Shown here: in pieces, positions 37,917-49,083 of the stretch | How the letters are laid out: each line of letters opens with the position of its first letter | Numbering within the stretch: the first letter of the stretch is position 1 | Origin: Ziziphus jujuba | Lineage: Eukaryota; Streptophyta; Magnoliopsida; Rosales; Rhamnaceae | NCBI RefSeq assembly: GCF_031755915.1 | Contig: NC_083383.1 | Location: forward strand, 30,359,501-30,423,500 | DNA: 64,000 nucleotides | Direction of reading: 5' to 3' | Position numbers and translations under genes: made by a program | Notes under the pieces: model-generated | What the model saw: only the letters and a program-made list of their open reading frames with translations | The model's database searches: none | What the model was told of the DNA's origin: nothing

Positions 37917-38405
37917 GTTTTTTTGCTTCAACAAAAATCAAGCAATATATTGACAAAAAAGTTACTAGAATATAATAATGAGTTCAACATAGAAAATAAG
38001 ACCAGGTTTTAGGTGGATTTACCAATCAATTTTTCCGTTGGACATATAACTTTTATTTTATTTTATTTTTTATTTTGTTGTTAACTTCTTCCTGGTAATG
38101 TTGGACACGTAACTTTGGGATATGTATAACTGAAGTGGCACTTTGTCGTTCATTTGAATTCATAATTTTTACTCTAAGCCCATTTGAATGGTAAGTTTAG
38201 AAAAAAAAAAAAATTTGCTACATTATTTAGAAATTATATTTCACTAACAAAATATTTTTAGTGGATTTATGTTCATAAAATTTATTTATTTATTTATTTT
38301 AACAGACTAGTATGTTGATTAAATTTGTAAAATAAGATAAATACGAAGATTAATCCCAACCAAAGTCAAGGGTCTCTCTTGCGCCACGTCACTGAAAATC
38401 CTACG
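37917..38405. repeat. Block A2: GT47 upstream region, partner of A1
   Basis: 37917-38035 and 38346-38405 match 28145-28272 and 28735-28795. This copy ends about 340 bases before the GT47 ATG, so it may include functional promoter sequence. The spacing between its two matching parts is shorter than in A1. Confidence 0.75.
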
Positions 38406-38740
38406 AGAGAAGAGAAACTCCATTTTTTCTTTTTTTCTTCCATACTATTGAAACGACCAATCCCAGTAAAAAATATCAAATAATAACATCTTTCAGAAGC
38501 GGTCTCAAAAAAAAAAAAAAAAAAAATCAAACAGCATGGAAATGATACCGAAAGCTTCACATCACACTGTCTCTCTCGCTCTTCTCTCAGAAATTCTCCA
38601 TCTGGGTTCTCTTCATTTTCTCGTCCCAGTCCCATTCATGATCAATCTCATAGGTTTAAACAAACGCCATTACTAATAAATTTACAGAAAAGGAAAACAT
38701 TTTTCTTTAAACGACGACGTTTTCACGGCTTCTTCATAAT

Positions 38741-39169
38741 ATGAGCACGATGACCTCCTCCCAGAAACCGAAAATCACAAACCGTAGTAGCCAAATGAGA
38801 AAGAAGAGCATGATGAACAACAAAGCTCACCACCATCGGCCTCCGTGCACTCGCAATCAGCGGATAGCATCCCTCCTGTTGGTTTTCGCCGCCTGCTTCT
38901 TCTTCATAAGGAGTTTGGACCGTACGTTTCGCCGTCCATGCATCCCCAACTTCACGACCGATCTCGTCCGCACATCACGGTTGCCTTTCACAGACGGTGG
39001 TGATCTCTCTTGGCCCCAGCGAGGATATGGGGTCCACCTCGATCTGAAAATCTACGTTTACGAGGAGGATGAGGTCGACGGCTTGAAGGAGTTGATGTAC
39101 GGGAAAGACGGCAATACTATAACCGCAGATACTTGCTCGAGAGGCCAATGGGCCACTCAGGTAATTTTG

Positions 39170-39211
<42 letters not shown>

Positions 39212-41737
39212 GTAGTATTTTCGGCTATTATACCTTTTTTTTTTTAATTAAAATTCATTTTATATGTTTATATTTTCACGAAAATATAATATTATATATA
39301 TATATATATAGATATATAGATATATAGATATAACACTATAAAAATAAGTTGCTATTTTATGTTTACTATAAAAATAAGTTGCTAGTTTATGTTTACTTCT
39401 AATTCAAGCAACCAGGAGTGATATATAACTTTGATTTTTTATTTTTTAAGAGAAAAATGATAATTTTGATTACCATTATGCTTAGGAATGTGAATTTGAA
39501 TATTTGTTGATTGAATATAGGTGAAAATACATAAGCTGCTTCAAACATCGAAATTTCGCACAAGAAAGAAAGAGGAAGCAGATCTATTCTTTGTGCCAAC
39601 ATATGTCAAATGTGTCCACGTGTTGGGTGGCCTCGACGACAACCAGATTAACGAGACCTATATCAAGGTTAATCATTCATTACTTTGATTGAAATTATCA
39701 AAGCTACAGTAATTTCTCTTTTCTAGCTAATTTTGTAAAATAGAATTCTTTATTTATTTTACTTCTGGTTTACAGGTATTGAGTCAAATGCCATATTTCA
39801 GATTATCTGGTGGCCGAAACCATATATTTGTTTTTCCCAGGTATACAAATGGTAAATTTCTGTTCATTTTTTTCTTTCATTTCCACATGTTTAGGGGTTT
39901 TAAAATTTTTATTTTCTGGTAAATTTGATAAAGTTATCATAATGGTTTTTTGTTTTTCATATTTACATTTTAAATTTATGTCCCTCCTTCATTTCTAGTG
40001 TTTGTCAATGAAAAAGTTCTACAAATCCAACAAAAACAATAATAGATCTTGGTAAAGGGAAACTTGTCCACGAGAACTCGTTTAAACATATTAAACGGTG
40101 ATATCCAATTGAAAAATATTATTTATCAGTAATGTTGATAGAACGCTCTTTATAGATCACATATCAAATGTTTAATGTATTAAAAAATCTCCTTAATGCA
40201 ATAAGATTTTGTTTTATCACCAAAATAAAGTGTAGTTTTGATAAAATATTTGTGAATTGTACTCTATTAATGATACTTTGGTTTTTTCCTTCACCTGTTT
40301 TCAGTGGTAATGGAGCTCACTTCTTTAGCTCTTGGGCAACATATATAAACCGTTCCATATTTCTTACTCCAGAGGTACTGGAATTAATCCTAAGACATTT
40401 TTCTATTACACTTTGCAATTGGAAAAAACAAAGAAAACCAGTGGCAATATCATTTTTGTAACTTGTTCAATTACAAGATATGGAAATATTTGATCTTGTA
40501 TTAGCTTCCATGGTTGCTGATATGTCCATTGATTTTTTTTTTTTAAACTATGTTTCTACCTCTAGACTATAGTTTTGACATTAAAGAGAGATATATTGTT
40601 GGTGAAATTGATGTGAAAGTGCAGGGTGATCGAACTGATAAGAAAGAAACAAGTAGCTTCAATACATGGAAAGATATAATAATTCCTGGCAATGTTGATG
40701 ATGGGATGACCACCACGAACGACTTGGTCGGTGTCCAGCCTCTGCCTCTATCGAAACGAAAGTATTTAGCAAATTATATAGGACGTGCACAAGGAAAGGT
40801 TGGTCGTCTTAAATTGATAGAGCTCGGAAAGCAATTTCCTGACAAGGTATAAATGTATATGTCTATGTTTGTGAATTCTTCTATGAACTCAAAATACTTT
40901 TTCTTCTCCAAATGAAAACTTTCTCGTTTTTGGAAATTTTGTTTGTATTTATCTTATCTACTCCATCTTTTTTTTGTTATTATTATTATTTTTTTTAACT
41001 CTCCTTTAAATCTGTTATTCATTCAAAGTAATTTATCATATTTATGAACAGTTGGAATCTCCAGACTTGAAGTTCACTTTTCCTGATAAACTAGAGAAGA
41101 TGGAATATTTTGAACACCTGAGAAATGCCAAGTTCTGCCTTGTTCCTCGTGGAGAGTCATCGTGGACTCTTCGCTTTTTTGAGTCTTTCTTTGTGGTCTC
41201 TCTCTCTTTCTGAATTATATGTAATCGGATGCTAAATGCCTAATAGGTAAAAATTGATTTGAAATATGGTATGTTTTTCCGATGCAACAGGAGTGTGTCC
41301 CAGTGATATTATCAGATCAAATAGAATTGCCATTTCAGAATGTTATTGACTACACTCAGATATCAATCAAATGGCCATCTGATCACATAGGACCTCAGCT
41401 ATTGGAGTACTTAGAGTCAATACCAGGTCAAATGCAGGCCCCCATATCTATACTCTTTTCCATATTTCATTTCTCATTTTTTTTTTTTTTTTAATTTTTG
41501 GGCACAGATGAAGCTATAGAGAATATGATTAGCAATGGCAGAAAAGTAAGGTGTTTATGGGTCTATGCTCCTGAATCAGCTCCATGTTCTGCAATGCAAG
41601 GAATCATGTGGGAACTCCAGAGGAAAGTCAGGCAATTTCACCATTCAGCTGAAACCTTTTGGCTGCACAATGGTTCTATTATGAACAGAAACTTTGTCAA
41701 ATTCTCTGATTGGAAACCTCCTATGCCTTTGCCTTGA
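38741..41737 (+). CDS. GT47 exostosin-like glycosyltransferase (8 exons, 477 aa)
   Basis: Exons: 38741-39160, 39521-39667, 39776-39840, 40305-40374, 40625-40846, 41052-41195, 41291-41426, 41508-41737; 1434 bases, all phases consistent. A basic N-terminal tail is followed by one hydrophobic segment (residues about 42-57, IASLLLVFAACFFFIR), giving a type II Golgi membrane protein with a lumenal catalytic domain. Exostosin-domain blocks: LDLKIYVYEEDEVDGL, KIHKLLQTSKFRTRKKEEAD, MPYFRLSGGRNHIFVFPSG, RKYLANYIGRAQGKVGR, and the nucleotide-sugar region NAKFCLVPRGESSWTLRFFE followed by ECVPVILSD. GT47 enzymes build cell-wall polysaccharides or glycoproteins; the acceptor of this subgroup is not evident from sequence. 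I recall the closest relatives as Arabidopsis At1g21480 and rice Os03g0107900, annotated as probable glucuronosyltransferase. Confidence 0.93.
39171..39209. repeat. (CT)n microsatellite beside the GT47 exon 1 donor
   Basis: About 19.5 CT units starting 11 bases after the end of exon 1 (ACTCAG|gtaattttgc). Confidence 0.95.
39335..39394. repeat. Tandem duplication, period 30, in GT47 intron 1
   Basis: Two adjacent 30-base copies beginning actataaaaataagttgcta (second copy 39365) that differ at one base. Confidence 0.9.
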
Positions 41738-42390
41738 CTATGCTTGGAAATTATCTACTATTAGTTTATTTGTATTAATCTTTTTAGCTGTCAATTGCCG
41801 TGTTTGTTCAAAAATGAATGTATATTCTGGATAGATTTTGTACCCTTTTGTAAATTAAATAATAACCAATACTGGAAGGAACTTTTCTTCCTATTTACAT
41901 TTTTTGCTGTTATTTGTAGTTGTAGAAAAGTTGATTTTGAAAAAAGGAACAAAACATTCGTTACTTTTTGGTTACCGGATGATAAACTTGGAATATTGTC
42001 CTTCTTTCTCAAACTAATTTCTCACCTTGGTTCTAAAAATCAACTATTTGGTGGTCGCTTGCCTTTTGTTTTGATTTTAAAAACACAGAATTGATCATTT
42101 AAATAACGTCTTCTTTCCGGGCTTTTTTTCTTTTTTTCTTTGTTTTAAATAAAGTAGTAAAACTACTTTTTGAGGATTTTTCATTGATGAATCACTCTCA
42201 GCAAATAACGATCCAGACAAAACTTAAGCGACTACAAAGCTGTTGAAGATAGAGGCGTAATCATATTGGAGTTGTTTACTTAGCCAAGACAAAACACTTT
42301 ATTTTTGTAATTCTAGTGAGGAGCTATAAATAAATCCCATCATTTGGATGGAAAACCAGAGCTCAACCAAAGGCCACATCACCTATAAGT

Positions 42391-42506
42391 GATAAGATAT
42401 GCCACATGTCAGGCTACAATTTATGATCTTTTCAGCTGGAAAAATCATGGGTTACGGAAAATTTTGTAATAATGCCCACAAATTTTTGGTTTCAAGCATA
42501 AAAAGG
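42391..42506 (+). promoter_or_regulatory. Candidate PPD4 promoter: I-box and TATA-like site
   Basis: gataagatat at 42391-42400 matches the GATAAG I-box seen in light-responsive photosynthesis genes. It lies beside gccacatgtc, and about 100 bases upstream of cataaaaagg (42498-42507), a TATA-like element that would start transcription near 42530, some 160 bases before the ATG. A second TATA-like word is at 42325. Inference from motifs and spacing only. Confidence 0.35.
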
Positions 42507-42693
42507 AGAACCCTAAGTTAATTCTACACCATTTGCCTACTGACACAAACAAGTCTACACAATTTTACACATTTCTTGGTCTGCAACACTCATTGAAACA
42601 AAAAGAAGAGCAAGTTTTTGCAAAACGTGAAAACAACCATAAGTTTATTGAACTTTCTCGTTTCTCTTCTCTACTTTTAAGGGGGTGGAGAAA

Positions 42694-44703
42694 ATGGGAA
42701 CAACCTTGTTTACAAGCTGCAGCTTTACCTGGACATGTCATCACCAGCAAACTGTACCTTCCCACTATTTGCTTGCCCAATCTTCACTTGAAAATGGGAT
42801 TTCAAGAACAAAGGTTGCGATAGATTCAAGAGGAAATAGTTTGGTTGATGGAGAAGCGGAGAAATTATCTGGGTTTTTTAAGAGAAGATCAGTTTTGGCA
42901 TCCGGGATCTCTTTACTTTCTTCTGCAGTGTTGGGTTTTCCTAGTGATAGCTTGGCAGTGGTGAAACAAGGCCTTCTAGCTGGGAGAGTTCCTGGTCTCT
43001 CTGAACCAAATGAAGAAGGTTGGTTTCCTTGTTCTTACATATCCCTGTGCTCTGTTTTTGTTTTCACTCTTCGACATTCTGATATTAACAAGCACAGTTA
43101 CAAGAATATTGAGAGGGAAAAGCTTTTGCTTCCTAAATCTGTAGATATATCGATAGAAAGAAATATTACTTCATGATTTATCAATTTTCCTAATTTCTGT
43201 TTTGCCAGAGAACCTCTTTTTTTTATATGTACAGTTATATCCCTACTTCTTTGATTTGAGTGTAGGCATGTAAAACTACGCTTTATCCAGAGTTTTGGTT
43301 TCTCACAAGTAAATTCGAAAGGAACACCTTCCTTCTCACAAGTGAGTGGAAGACATGTAAAATATTCGCCCTCACAACCTACTATAATCCATTTAGAAAT
43401 ATACTTAACCTAGTTCATAATCTAAGACTATACTATATAAATACTTTCTTCAAAAATATAAAAATAAAAAATAGAAGACTATACTATATAAATAGAGGAG
43501 CAAAACAGAACAAAAATATTTTGCGCTTCTCCCTCTGAAAATCTATGTTATTAGCTTGGAAAGTGACACTAAATCTACTTGTTCTTAACACGAAAATTCT
43601 GTATCCATGCTTGGCTATCTGTTCACATGTCATCTGTTATATGTATGGTACATATATTGTCATATATATCCACAGGGTTTCACCAAGAGCCAAAATCATG
43701 CATAGGCTGCTTCTCTAAAAGCTAACAAGTCTTCAGGAATGAATCAATTGATTTCATAATAATCTCTTTCGTCTACTTCCGTTAATAAAGTATGTGCTCA
43801 ACTTAAATAGTAAACTATATGCTCAGACAGGTTGGAGGACATACCGTAGGCCGGATGATAAGTCTGGAGGGCATGGAGTTGGGTGGAGTCCTATTATTCC
43901 TTACTCCTTTTCCGTGCCTGAGGAGTGGGAAGAGGTGATTATCTCCTCCATTGCAGTCAATGGCCTACTTCAAAACCTATAATTAAGTTCTCAATCAGCA
44001 TAAAAAGATTCAGTAGTGTAAATGCCGCAACCCTTGAGTGATTTCACTTTCTTACCTCTTTTGTCTGTGTAACAGGTTCCAGTATCCATAGCAGATCTAG
44101 GTGGCACAGAGATTGACCTAAGATTTGCTAACTCCAAAGAAGGACGCCTCTTCGTTATTGTTGCTCCTGTACTCAGATTCGCAGACAGTGAGTGTCCATA
44201 GAATTTCTTTTTTATTGCTAGAACAAGGCATATATCCTTTGTTGCCTGTGTTCTTAGTTTTCACTATCAGACTTGGAATTTTCATATGACAGATCTAATT
44301 TTTGGTCATGATATACAGATCTTGGTGATGATGCCAAAATTGAACAAATTGGACCTCCAGATAAAGTGATCGATGCATTTGGACCAGAAGTGATTGGGGA
44401 GAATGTAGAAGGGAAGGTTTTAAGTATAAATGTATCAGAGCACTCAGGAAGAAAATATTACCAGTATGAATTGGAGCCACCTCATGTTTTGATCACAGCA
44501 ACTGCAGCAGGGAATCGCCTTTACTTGTTTGCTGTAACTGGCAGTGGTACGGATACTTATCCTACTTTGACATGCTTCTTATCATTACTATTATTCTATA
44601 ATTAAGACTAAACATTTATGCTTGATTTGAATTTTCAGGTCTTCAGTGGAAGAGGCACTACAACGATTTAAAACGAATAAATGATTCCTTTCGCATTGCC
44701 TAA
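42694..44703 (+). CDS. PPD4: PsbP domain-containing protein 4, thylakoid lumen (5 exons, 277 aa)
   Basis: Exons: 42694-43018, 43831-43934, 44076-44187, 44319-44546, 44639-44703; 834 bases, frame kept throughout. The start chosen is the first ATG; an in-frame GTG nine bases upstream is not a plant start. The N-terminus is a bipartite targeting sequence: a Ser/Thr-rich stroma-targeting part, then a twin arginine (KRRSVLASG, residues 63-71) and a hydrophobic stretch ending near SDSLA, as expected for Tat import into the thylakoid lumen. The mature part starts VVKQGLLAGRVPGLSEPNEEGWRTY and contains GVGWSPIIPYSFSVPEEWEE, GGTEIDLRFA and LITATAAGNRLYLF, ending LQWKRHYNDLKRINDSF, matching the PPD4 family end to end. 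PPD4 is a lumenal PsbP relative; its exact role in photosystem function is not settled. Confidence 0.95.
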
Positions 44704-44944
44704 TCTGAGATACATAGCTAAGTGTTGAGTTTTTTATATTTTATTGAGAGTGTAATTTACAACAAAATGAAAATTCAAGAAGTCTATCTGAAAGCGTAAT
44801 CAAGTTCTCTGTTTCTGGACTAACATGACTAACATAACTGAGTTCATTCTCAAAATTATACGTCTTTAGTTCAAATTAAAATTTTGCTAAATATTCTCTG
44901 ACTTGCCTGCATTGTGTAAAAGGAGAGTAGGCTTAAGACTAATA

Positions 44945-46588
44945 CTATGTGCCATTGGGCATGAATGAACTGAATCCGGGTATCTTTTGAAAGCCTTCAT
45001 TCACCATGTCCAGCCTCATCCTTTCAGCCTTTTCCCAACTATCAGAAGCAGCATAAATACTTGACAGTAACACATAATGTGAATTATGAGCCGACCCCAC
45101 ATCCGAATTTGGGGTGCTGATCTCTTTCACTACCTGTTCAGTCATCTCCATGTCAAAGTGAATCCGGCAAGCTCCAAGCATTGCTCCCCAAACCGTGTCA
45201 TTGGGTTTCATTGGCATTTTCTTGATCAAGCTGTATGCCTGTCTTAATCTTCCTGCCCGCCCTAAAAGGTCAACCAAGCAACCATAATGCCCAATGCCTG
45301 CTGCCAAGCCATATTTCTCCATCTTGGAGAAAATTTCTATGCCTTCATCCACAAAACCTCCATGTGCACAAGCTGAGAGAACAGAAAGAAATGTTATATC
45401 ATCGGGCCTTATTTTTGAACCCTCCATCCTGCCAAATAACTCGAGAGCTTCCTTGCACTGTCCATGAATGGCAAATCCCGAGATCATAGCATTCCAACAG
45501 GCAGTGTTCCTCTCAGTCATCCCTTCAAAGATCAATCTTGCATTGGTCAAATCCCCACACTTTGCATACATGTCAAGAACTGCATTTAGAACAATTTGAT
45601 TACACTTTATCCCCTTGCAGTTTATCATGTAGTGTATTTCCCTGCCAACATCCAACAGCCCTGACTGAGCGCAGGCAGATAAAACACTCACAACAGTAAA
45701 TTCATCAGGCTCGTAACCATCTGCTTGCATTTTGCCAAATGCCTTTATAGCTTCCTCAGAAAACCCATTCTGTGCATATCCAGAAATCATTGAATTCCAA
45801 TTAACCAAATTCCTAATCGGAATTCTGTCGAAAATGATCTCGGCCTCCTTGACATCACCCTTCTTGCAATACCCAGAAATCATCGATGACCATGCAAAGA
45901 AATTCCGCTGTGGCATCTGCTCAAAAACATCCCTGGCCGCCTCCATCTCTCCATTGCTGCAATACCCATCAACCATCACACTCCATGTAACGACATTCTT
46001 CAATTCAGAAGGAACGCGATCAAACAGCCGTCTAGCACTAATAGTATCACCATTCCTTGCAAAGCCATCAATCATCTCAATCCATGTCACGGTCGTCCGT
46101 TTCGACATCCTCTCAAACAAAAAGGAGGCAGATTTCATATCCCCATTCCTCACGTACCCACCAACCATTGCGTTCCAAGTAACCACATTTCTGTCAGGCA
46201 ATAGGTCAAACACTTTCCGTGAATCAAAAATCTCTCTGCACTTGGCGTACATATCAACCAATGAGGTTCCAACAAATACATCAAAATCCATTCCACACTT
46301 GATCACCTCGCCATGCAAAGCCTTCCCAAAGTTTACGAAGCAAAGAGAAGCACAAGCCTTGAGAATAAGAGGGACAACACCCAGATTGCAGATTCCTTTA
46401 CTGCGGATTTGGGTGTAGATTAGAAGAGCTTGTTTAGGCGATCCTTGAGAGATGGATTTCCTAATGAGGTAAGACCAGCTTGGAGGACTTGGGCTTGCAG
46501 TTGTTGATGAGCAAAAAGGTTTACGTGGGTTATGTGAGTGTGAGAGAGGGTGTTTTGCAACTTCTTGTCGGAAACCTCCTCTTTTCAT
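44945..46588 (-). CDS. Pentatricopeptide repeat protein, PLS class, E end (547 aa)
   Basis: Single exon. After a basic, Ser/Pro-rich N-terminus suited to organelle import, there is a chain of PPR motifs in P-L-S pattern, visible as repeated 'VTWNAMVGGY', 'VTWIEMIDGF', 'VTWSVMVDGY', 'FAWSSMISGY', 'VNWNSMISGY', 'ACWNAMISGF'. It ends with an E-type region (YGCLVDLLGRAGRLRQAYSL, VWGAMLGACRIH, YVLLSSIYAAS, KIPGFSSF) and no DYW domain. PPR proteins of this class bind specific organellar RNAs, commonly for C-to-U editing, and need a partner for the deaminase. It resembles my recollection of Arabidopsis At3g21470. The RNA target cannot be read here. Its tail overlaps no neighbour: PPD4 ends 241 bases away, converging on it. 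Confidence 0.93.
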   Translation of the reverse strand: MKRGGFRQEVAKHPLSHSHNPRKPFCSSTTASPSPPSWSYLIRKSISQGSPKQALLIYTQIRSKGICNLGVVPLILKACASLCFVNFGKALHGEVIKCGMDFDVFVGTSLVDMYAKCREIFDSRKVFDLLPDRNVVTWNAMVGGYVRNGDMKSASFLFERMSKRTTVTWIEMIDGFARNGDTISARRLFDRVPSELKNVVTWSVMVDGYCSNGEMEAARDVFEQMPQRNFFAWSSMISGYCKKGDVKEAEIIFDRIPIRNLVNWNSMISGYAQNGFSEEAIKAFGKMQADGYEPDEFTVVSVLSACAQSGLLDVGREIHYMINCKGIKCNQIVLNAVLDMYAKCGDLTNARLIFEGMTERNTACWNAMISGFAIHGQCKEALELFGRMEGSKIRPDDITFLSVLSACAHGGFVDEGIEIFSKMEKYGLAAGIGHYGCLVDLLGRAGRLRQAYSLIKKMPMKPNDTVWGAMLGACRIHFDMEMTEQVVKEISTPNSDVGSAHNSHYVLLSSIYAASDSWEKAERMRLDMVNEGFQKIPGFSSFMPNGT

Positions 46589-47220
46589 CTCATCGTCTCA
46601 AAAGCTCTGTTTTTGGAGGGAGTTGATGGATTGAACTGCTTAAATTATTAAAAACCTACAGTTTTTACAAATTTTGAATTATTCTTTGACCTTTTTTTTG
46701 GGGGAAAAAACAAATATAATATATATATATACATATATAAAGGTTATTTCTATTTTCTAGATTGAAAATCCCATTTTTGTTGAGGAATAGTAATTTTGTC
46801 ATTTATATTTTTATTATGTTCATTTTTTTAAAAAAAAAATTTCCCCTCCATATTTAACTTGTATGCAAAACTCTAAAAAAAACTTTTTTTTATAAAAAAC
46901 TTATATATAAAAGTTATTATCAAGTAAATTTGATGTTCTCATATCATTTAATTGTTAAAATAAAGTTAATTATTTAAATTTCTAATTTTTTGTTCCCATA
47001 AATTTATAATATTTAAATTTTGGTAAATGGTTTTATTTTATTATATTTTTCTTTGGGGGTAAATAAAAAAGGTTGATCTTGCTTTGGAACACAGAAACAG
47101 TTAAAATGAAATAAACACCGAAAATAACTTCTTCTTTTTTTTTATTATTATCATGTGCTTTCTTTCCCAATCTCTTTAACGAGAATTAACTGCCAATCTG
47201 AATGAAATCGCGGTCCCAAA
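46589..47220. promoter_or_regulatory. Shared intergenic region of two divergent PPR genes
   Basis: 632 bases between head-to-head start codons. AT-rich, with an (AT)n patch near 46720. No clear TATA box for either gene, which is usual for weakly expressed PPR genes. It must hold both core promoters, possibly as one bidirectional unit. Confidence 0.5.
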
Positions 47221-49083
47221 ATGGAGCAGAAATTGCTTCAAATCTTGAAGAGTTGCAAGAATCTGAGGGAACTGAAGCAGACCCACGTTCAGATTCTCAT
47301 CCATGGCCTCAAAGATAGCGACTTTATACTACCCAAGCTCCTTACACTCTCCTCTGAACTCGGTTTCCCCGATTACGCTATCTGGGTATTTCGAATTTCT
47401 CGTTTTCCCAACGTGGTCACCTACAATACACTGATAAAATGCTTTATAGGAAAGAAGCATACAGATGCTTTGCGTTTCTATGGTCAAATGAAGGAGTTTG
47501 GACCTTCACCTAATAGTTTCACCTTCACTTTCCTTCTCAAGTGTTTTGAATCTTTTGAAGCTCTTGAATATGGTAAATTGATTCATGGTGAAATTTTGAA
47601 GCTCGGTTTTTGTTCCAGTATATTTGTTCAGAACACCCTTTTGGATTTCTATGCCAAATGCGGTAGTGAATTGGATTCGGCTTGCCGGGTGTTTGGTGAA
47701 ATGCCTGAGAGAGATTTGGTTTCGTGGAATTCTATGGTTGCTGCTTACATAGCTTTTGGCGAGACAGAAACTGCTATCAGGTTGTTTAATTCCATGCCTG
47801 AGAGGAACATTGTAACATGGAATTCTGTTCTTTCTGGGCTTTCCAAAGCTGGAAATATGGAATTTGCTCATGCGATTTTCGAAAGAATGCCGGGAAGAAA
47901 TGAAGTTTCGTGGAATTCCATGATATCTGGCTATGTACGGTTGGGTGATGTCAAGTCCGCACAGTGTGTATTTGATCAGATGCCAGAGAAAACTGTATTT
48001 ACTTGGACGACCATGATCTCAGGATACTCCATGATTGGAGATCTTAAATCAGCTAGGAGCATATTTGATCAGATGCCAGTTAGAAATGTTGTGTCATGGA
48101 ATGCTATGATTTCATGTTATGTTCATAACCACATGTTTGACCAGGCTCTTCACATTTTCAGTGAGATGTTAATGGAGGGAAAATTCAGACCTGATCAAAC
48201 TACTTTGATCAGCGTGCTCCGCGCTTGTTCTCACTTGGGTTCTCTTGAACATGGGAAATGGGTTGATTCTTATATTAAGGGAAACAATTTAGATTTGTCT
48301 GTTTCTTTGGGTAATGCTCTGATAGATATGTTTGCAAAGTGTGGAGATATAGAAAATGCAAAAGTGATTTTTCATAAGTTGTCTAAAAGATGTATAATCA
48401 CATGGACAACAATGGTTTCAGGTCTAGCTGTTAATGGACAATGCAGAGAAGCCTTAACTCTCTTTGATGCTATGTGTTTGGAAGGGAGTAAACCAGATGA
48501 TGTCATCTTCATCGCAGTACTGTCAGCTTGCACTCATGGAGGGTTGGTAGAAGATGGCAAAAGGTTATTCAACCAGATGGTAGAGAAATATGATATAGAA
48601 CCCCGAATTGAGCATTATGGTTGCATGGTTGATCTTTTGGGTCGAGCAGGGCAGTTGGAAGAAGCAGTGAGGTTCATAGAAAGAATGCATATAAAGCCAA
48701 ATGCTGTCATTTGGGCTACTCTACTAGGTTCTTGCAAAATTCATGGCAATGGAGATTTATTAGACTTCATAACCAGAAGGATTATGGATCAGGAGCCTTC
48801 AAATCCAAGCTACTTAACTCTAATTTCAAATTTGAGTGCATCACTAGGGCATTGGAAAGAGGCCCTGACCTATCGGGTGGCCATGAGAATGCAGGGAGTA
48901 GAAAAAGTTCCTGGTTGCAGCTCAATCCAAGTAGGGAATAAGGTTCATGAGTTTCTAGCTGAAGATACAAGTCACGAGGAAAGGAAAGATATTTATGGAG
49001 TTCTATATGGTTTAAACAGACACTTGAAGCAAGTATGTGATGGAGCATTAAAATATGATAATGCTCCATTACATTATGGATAG
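47221..49083 (+). CDS. Pentatricopeptide repeat protein, PLS class, E/E+ end (620 aa)
   Basis: Single exon starting MEQKLLQILKSCKNLRELKQ, the usual opening of this class. About a dozen PPR motifs follow in P-L-S order, including several near-identical 'VSWNSMV', 'VTWNSVL', 'VSWNSMI', 'FTWTTMISGY', 'VSWNAMI' units. The C-terminus has the E region (YGCMVDLLGRAGQLEEAVRF, VIWATLLGSCKIHG) and an E+ stretch (KVPGCSSIQVGNKVHEFLAED, HEERKDIYGVLYGL), but no DYW deaminase. Such E+ proteins usually act in organellar RNA editing with a separate DYW partner. An obvious targeting peptide is not visible, so organelle is uncertain. It is divergent from the PPR gene at 44945-46588, and the two share the class layout but are not close duplicates. 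I do not assign an ortholog. Confidence 0.93.
   Translation: MEQKLLQILKSCKNLRELKQTHVQILIHGLKDSDFILPKLLTLSSELGFPDYAIWVFRISRFPNVVTYNTLIKCFIGKKHTDALRFYGQMKEFGPSPNSFTFTFLLKCFESFEALEYGKLIHGEILKLGFCSSIFVQNTLLDFYAKCGSELDSACRVFGEMPERDLVSWNSMVAAYIAFGETETAIRLFNSMPERNIVTWNSVLSGLSKAGNMEFAHAIFERMPGRNEVSWNSMISGYVRLGDVKSAQCVFDQMPEKTVFTWTTMISGYSMIGDLKSARSIFDQMPVRNVVSWNAMISCYVHNHMFDQALHIFSEMLMEGKFRPDQTTLISVLRACSHLGSLEHGKWVDSYIKGNNLDLSVSLGNALIDMFAKCGDIENAKVIFHKLSKRCIITWTTMVSGLAVNGQCREALTLFDAMCLEGSKPDDVIFIAVLSACTHGGLVEDGKRLFNQMVEKYDIEPRIEHYGCMVDLLGRAGQLEEAVRFIERMHIKPNAVIWATLLGSCKIHGNGDLLDFITRRIMDQEPSNPSYLTLISNLSASLGHWKEALTYRVAMRMQGVEKVPGCSSIQVGNKVHEFLAEDTSHEERKDIYGVLYGLNRHLKQVCDGALKYDNAPLHYG

Noticed and set aside
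41795..42094. 99-codon frame after the GT47 stop
   Set aside because: Composition is that of 3' untranslated AT-rich DNA with no recognisable domain.
42685..42693. Upstream in-frame GTG as PPD4 start
   Set aside because: Plant nuclear genes start at ATG; the ATG at 42694 gives a normal transit peptide.
45732..46418. 228-codon open frame on the plus strand
   Set aside because: Antisense to the PPR gene at 44945-46588, whose minus-strand frame has clear repeats; the plus-strand product has no motif.
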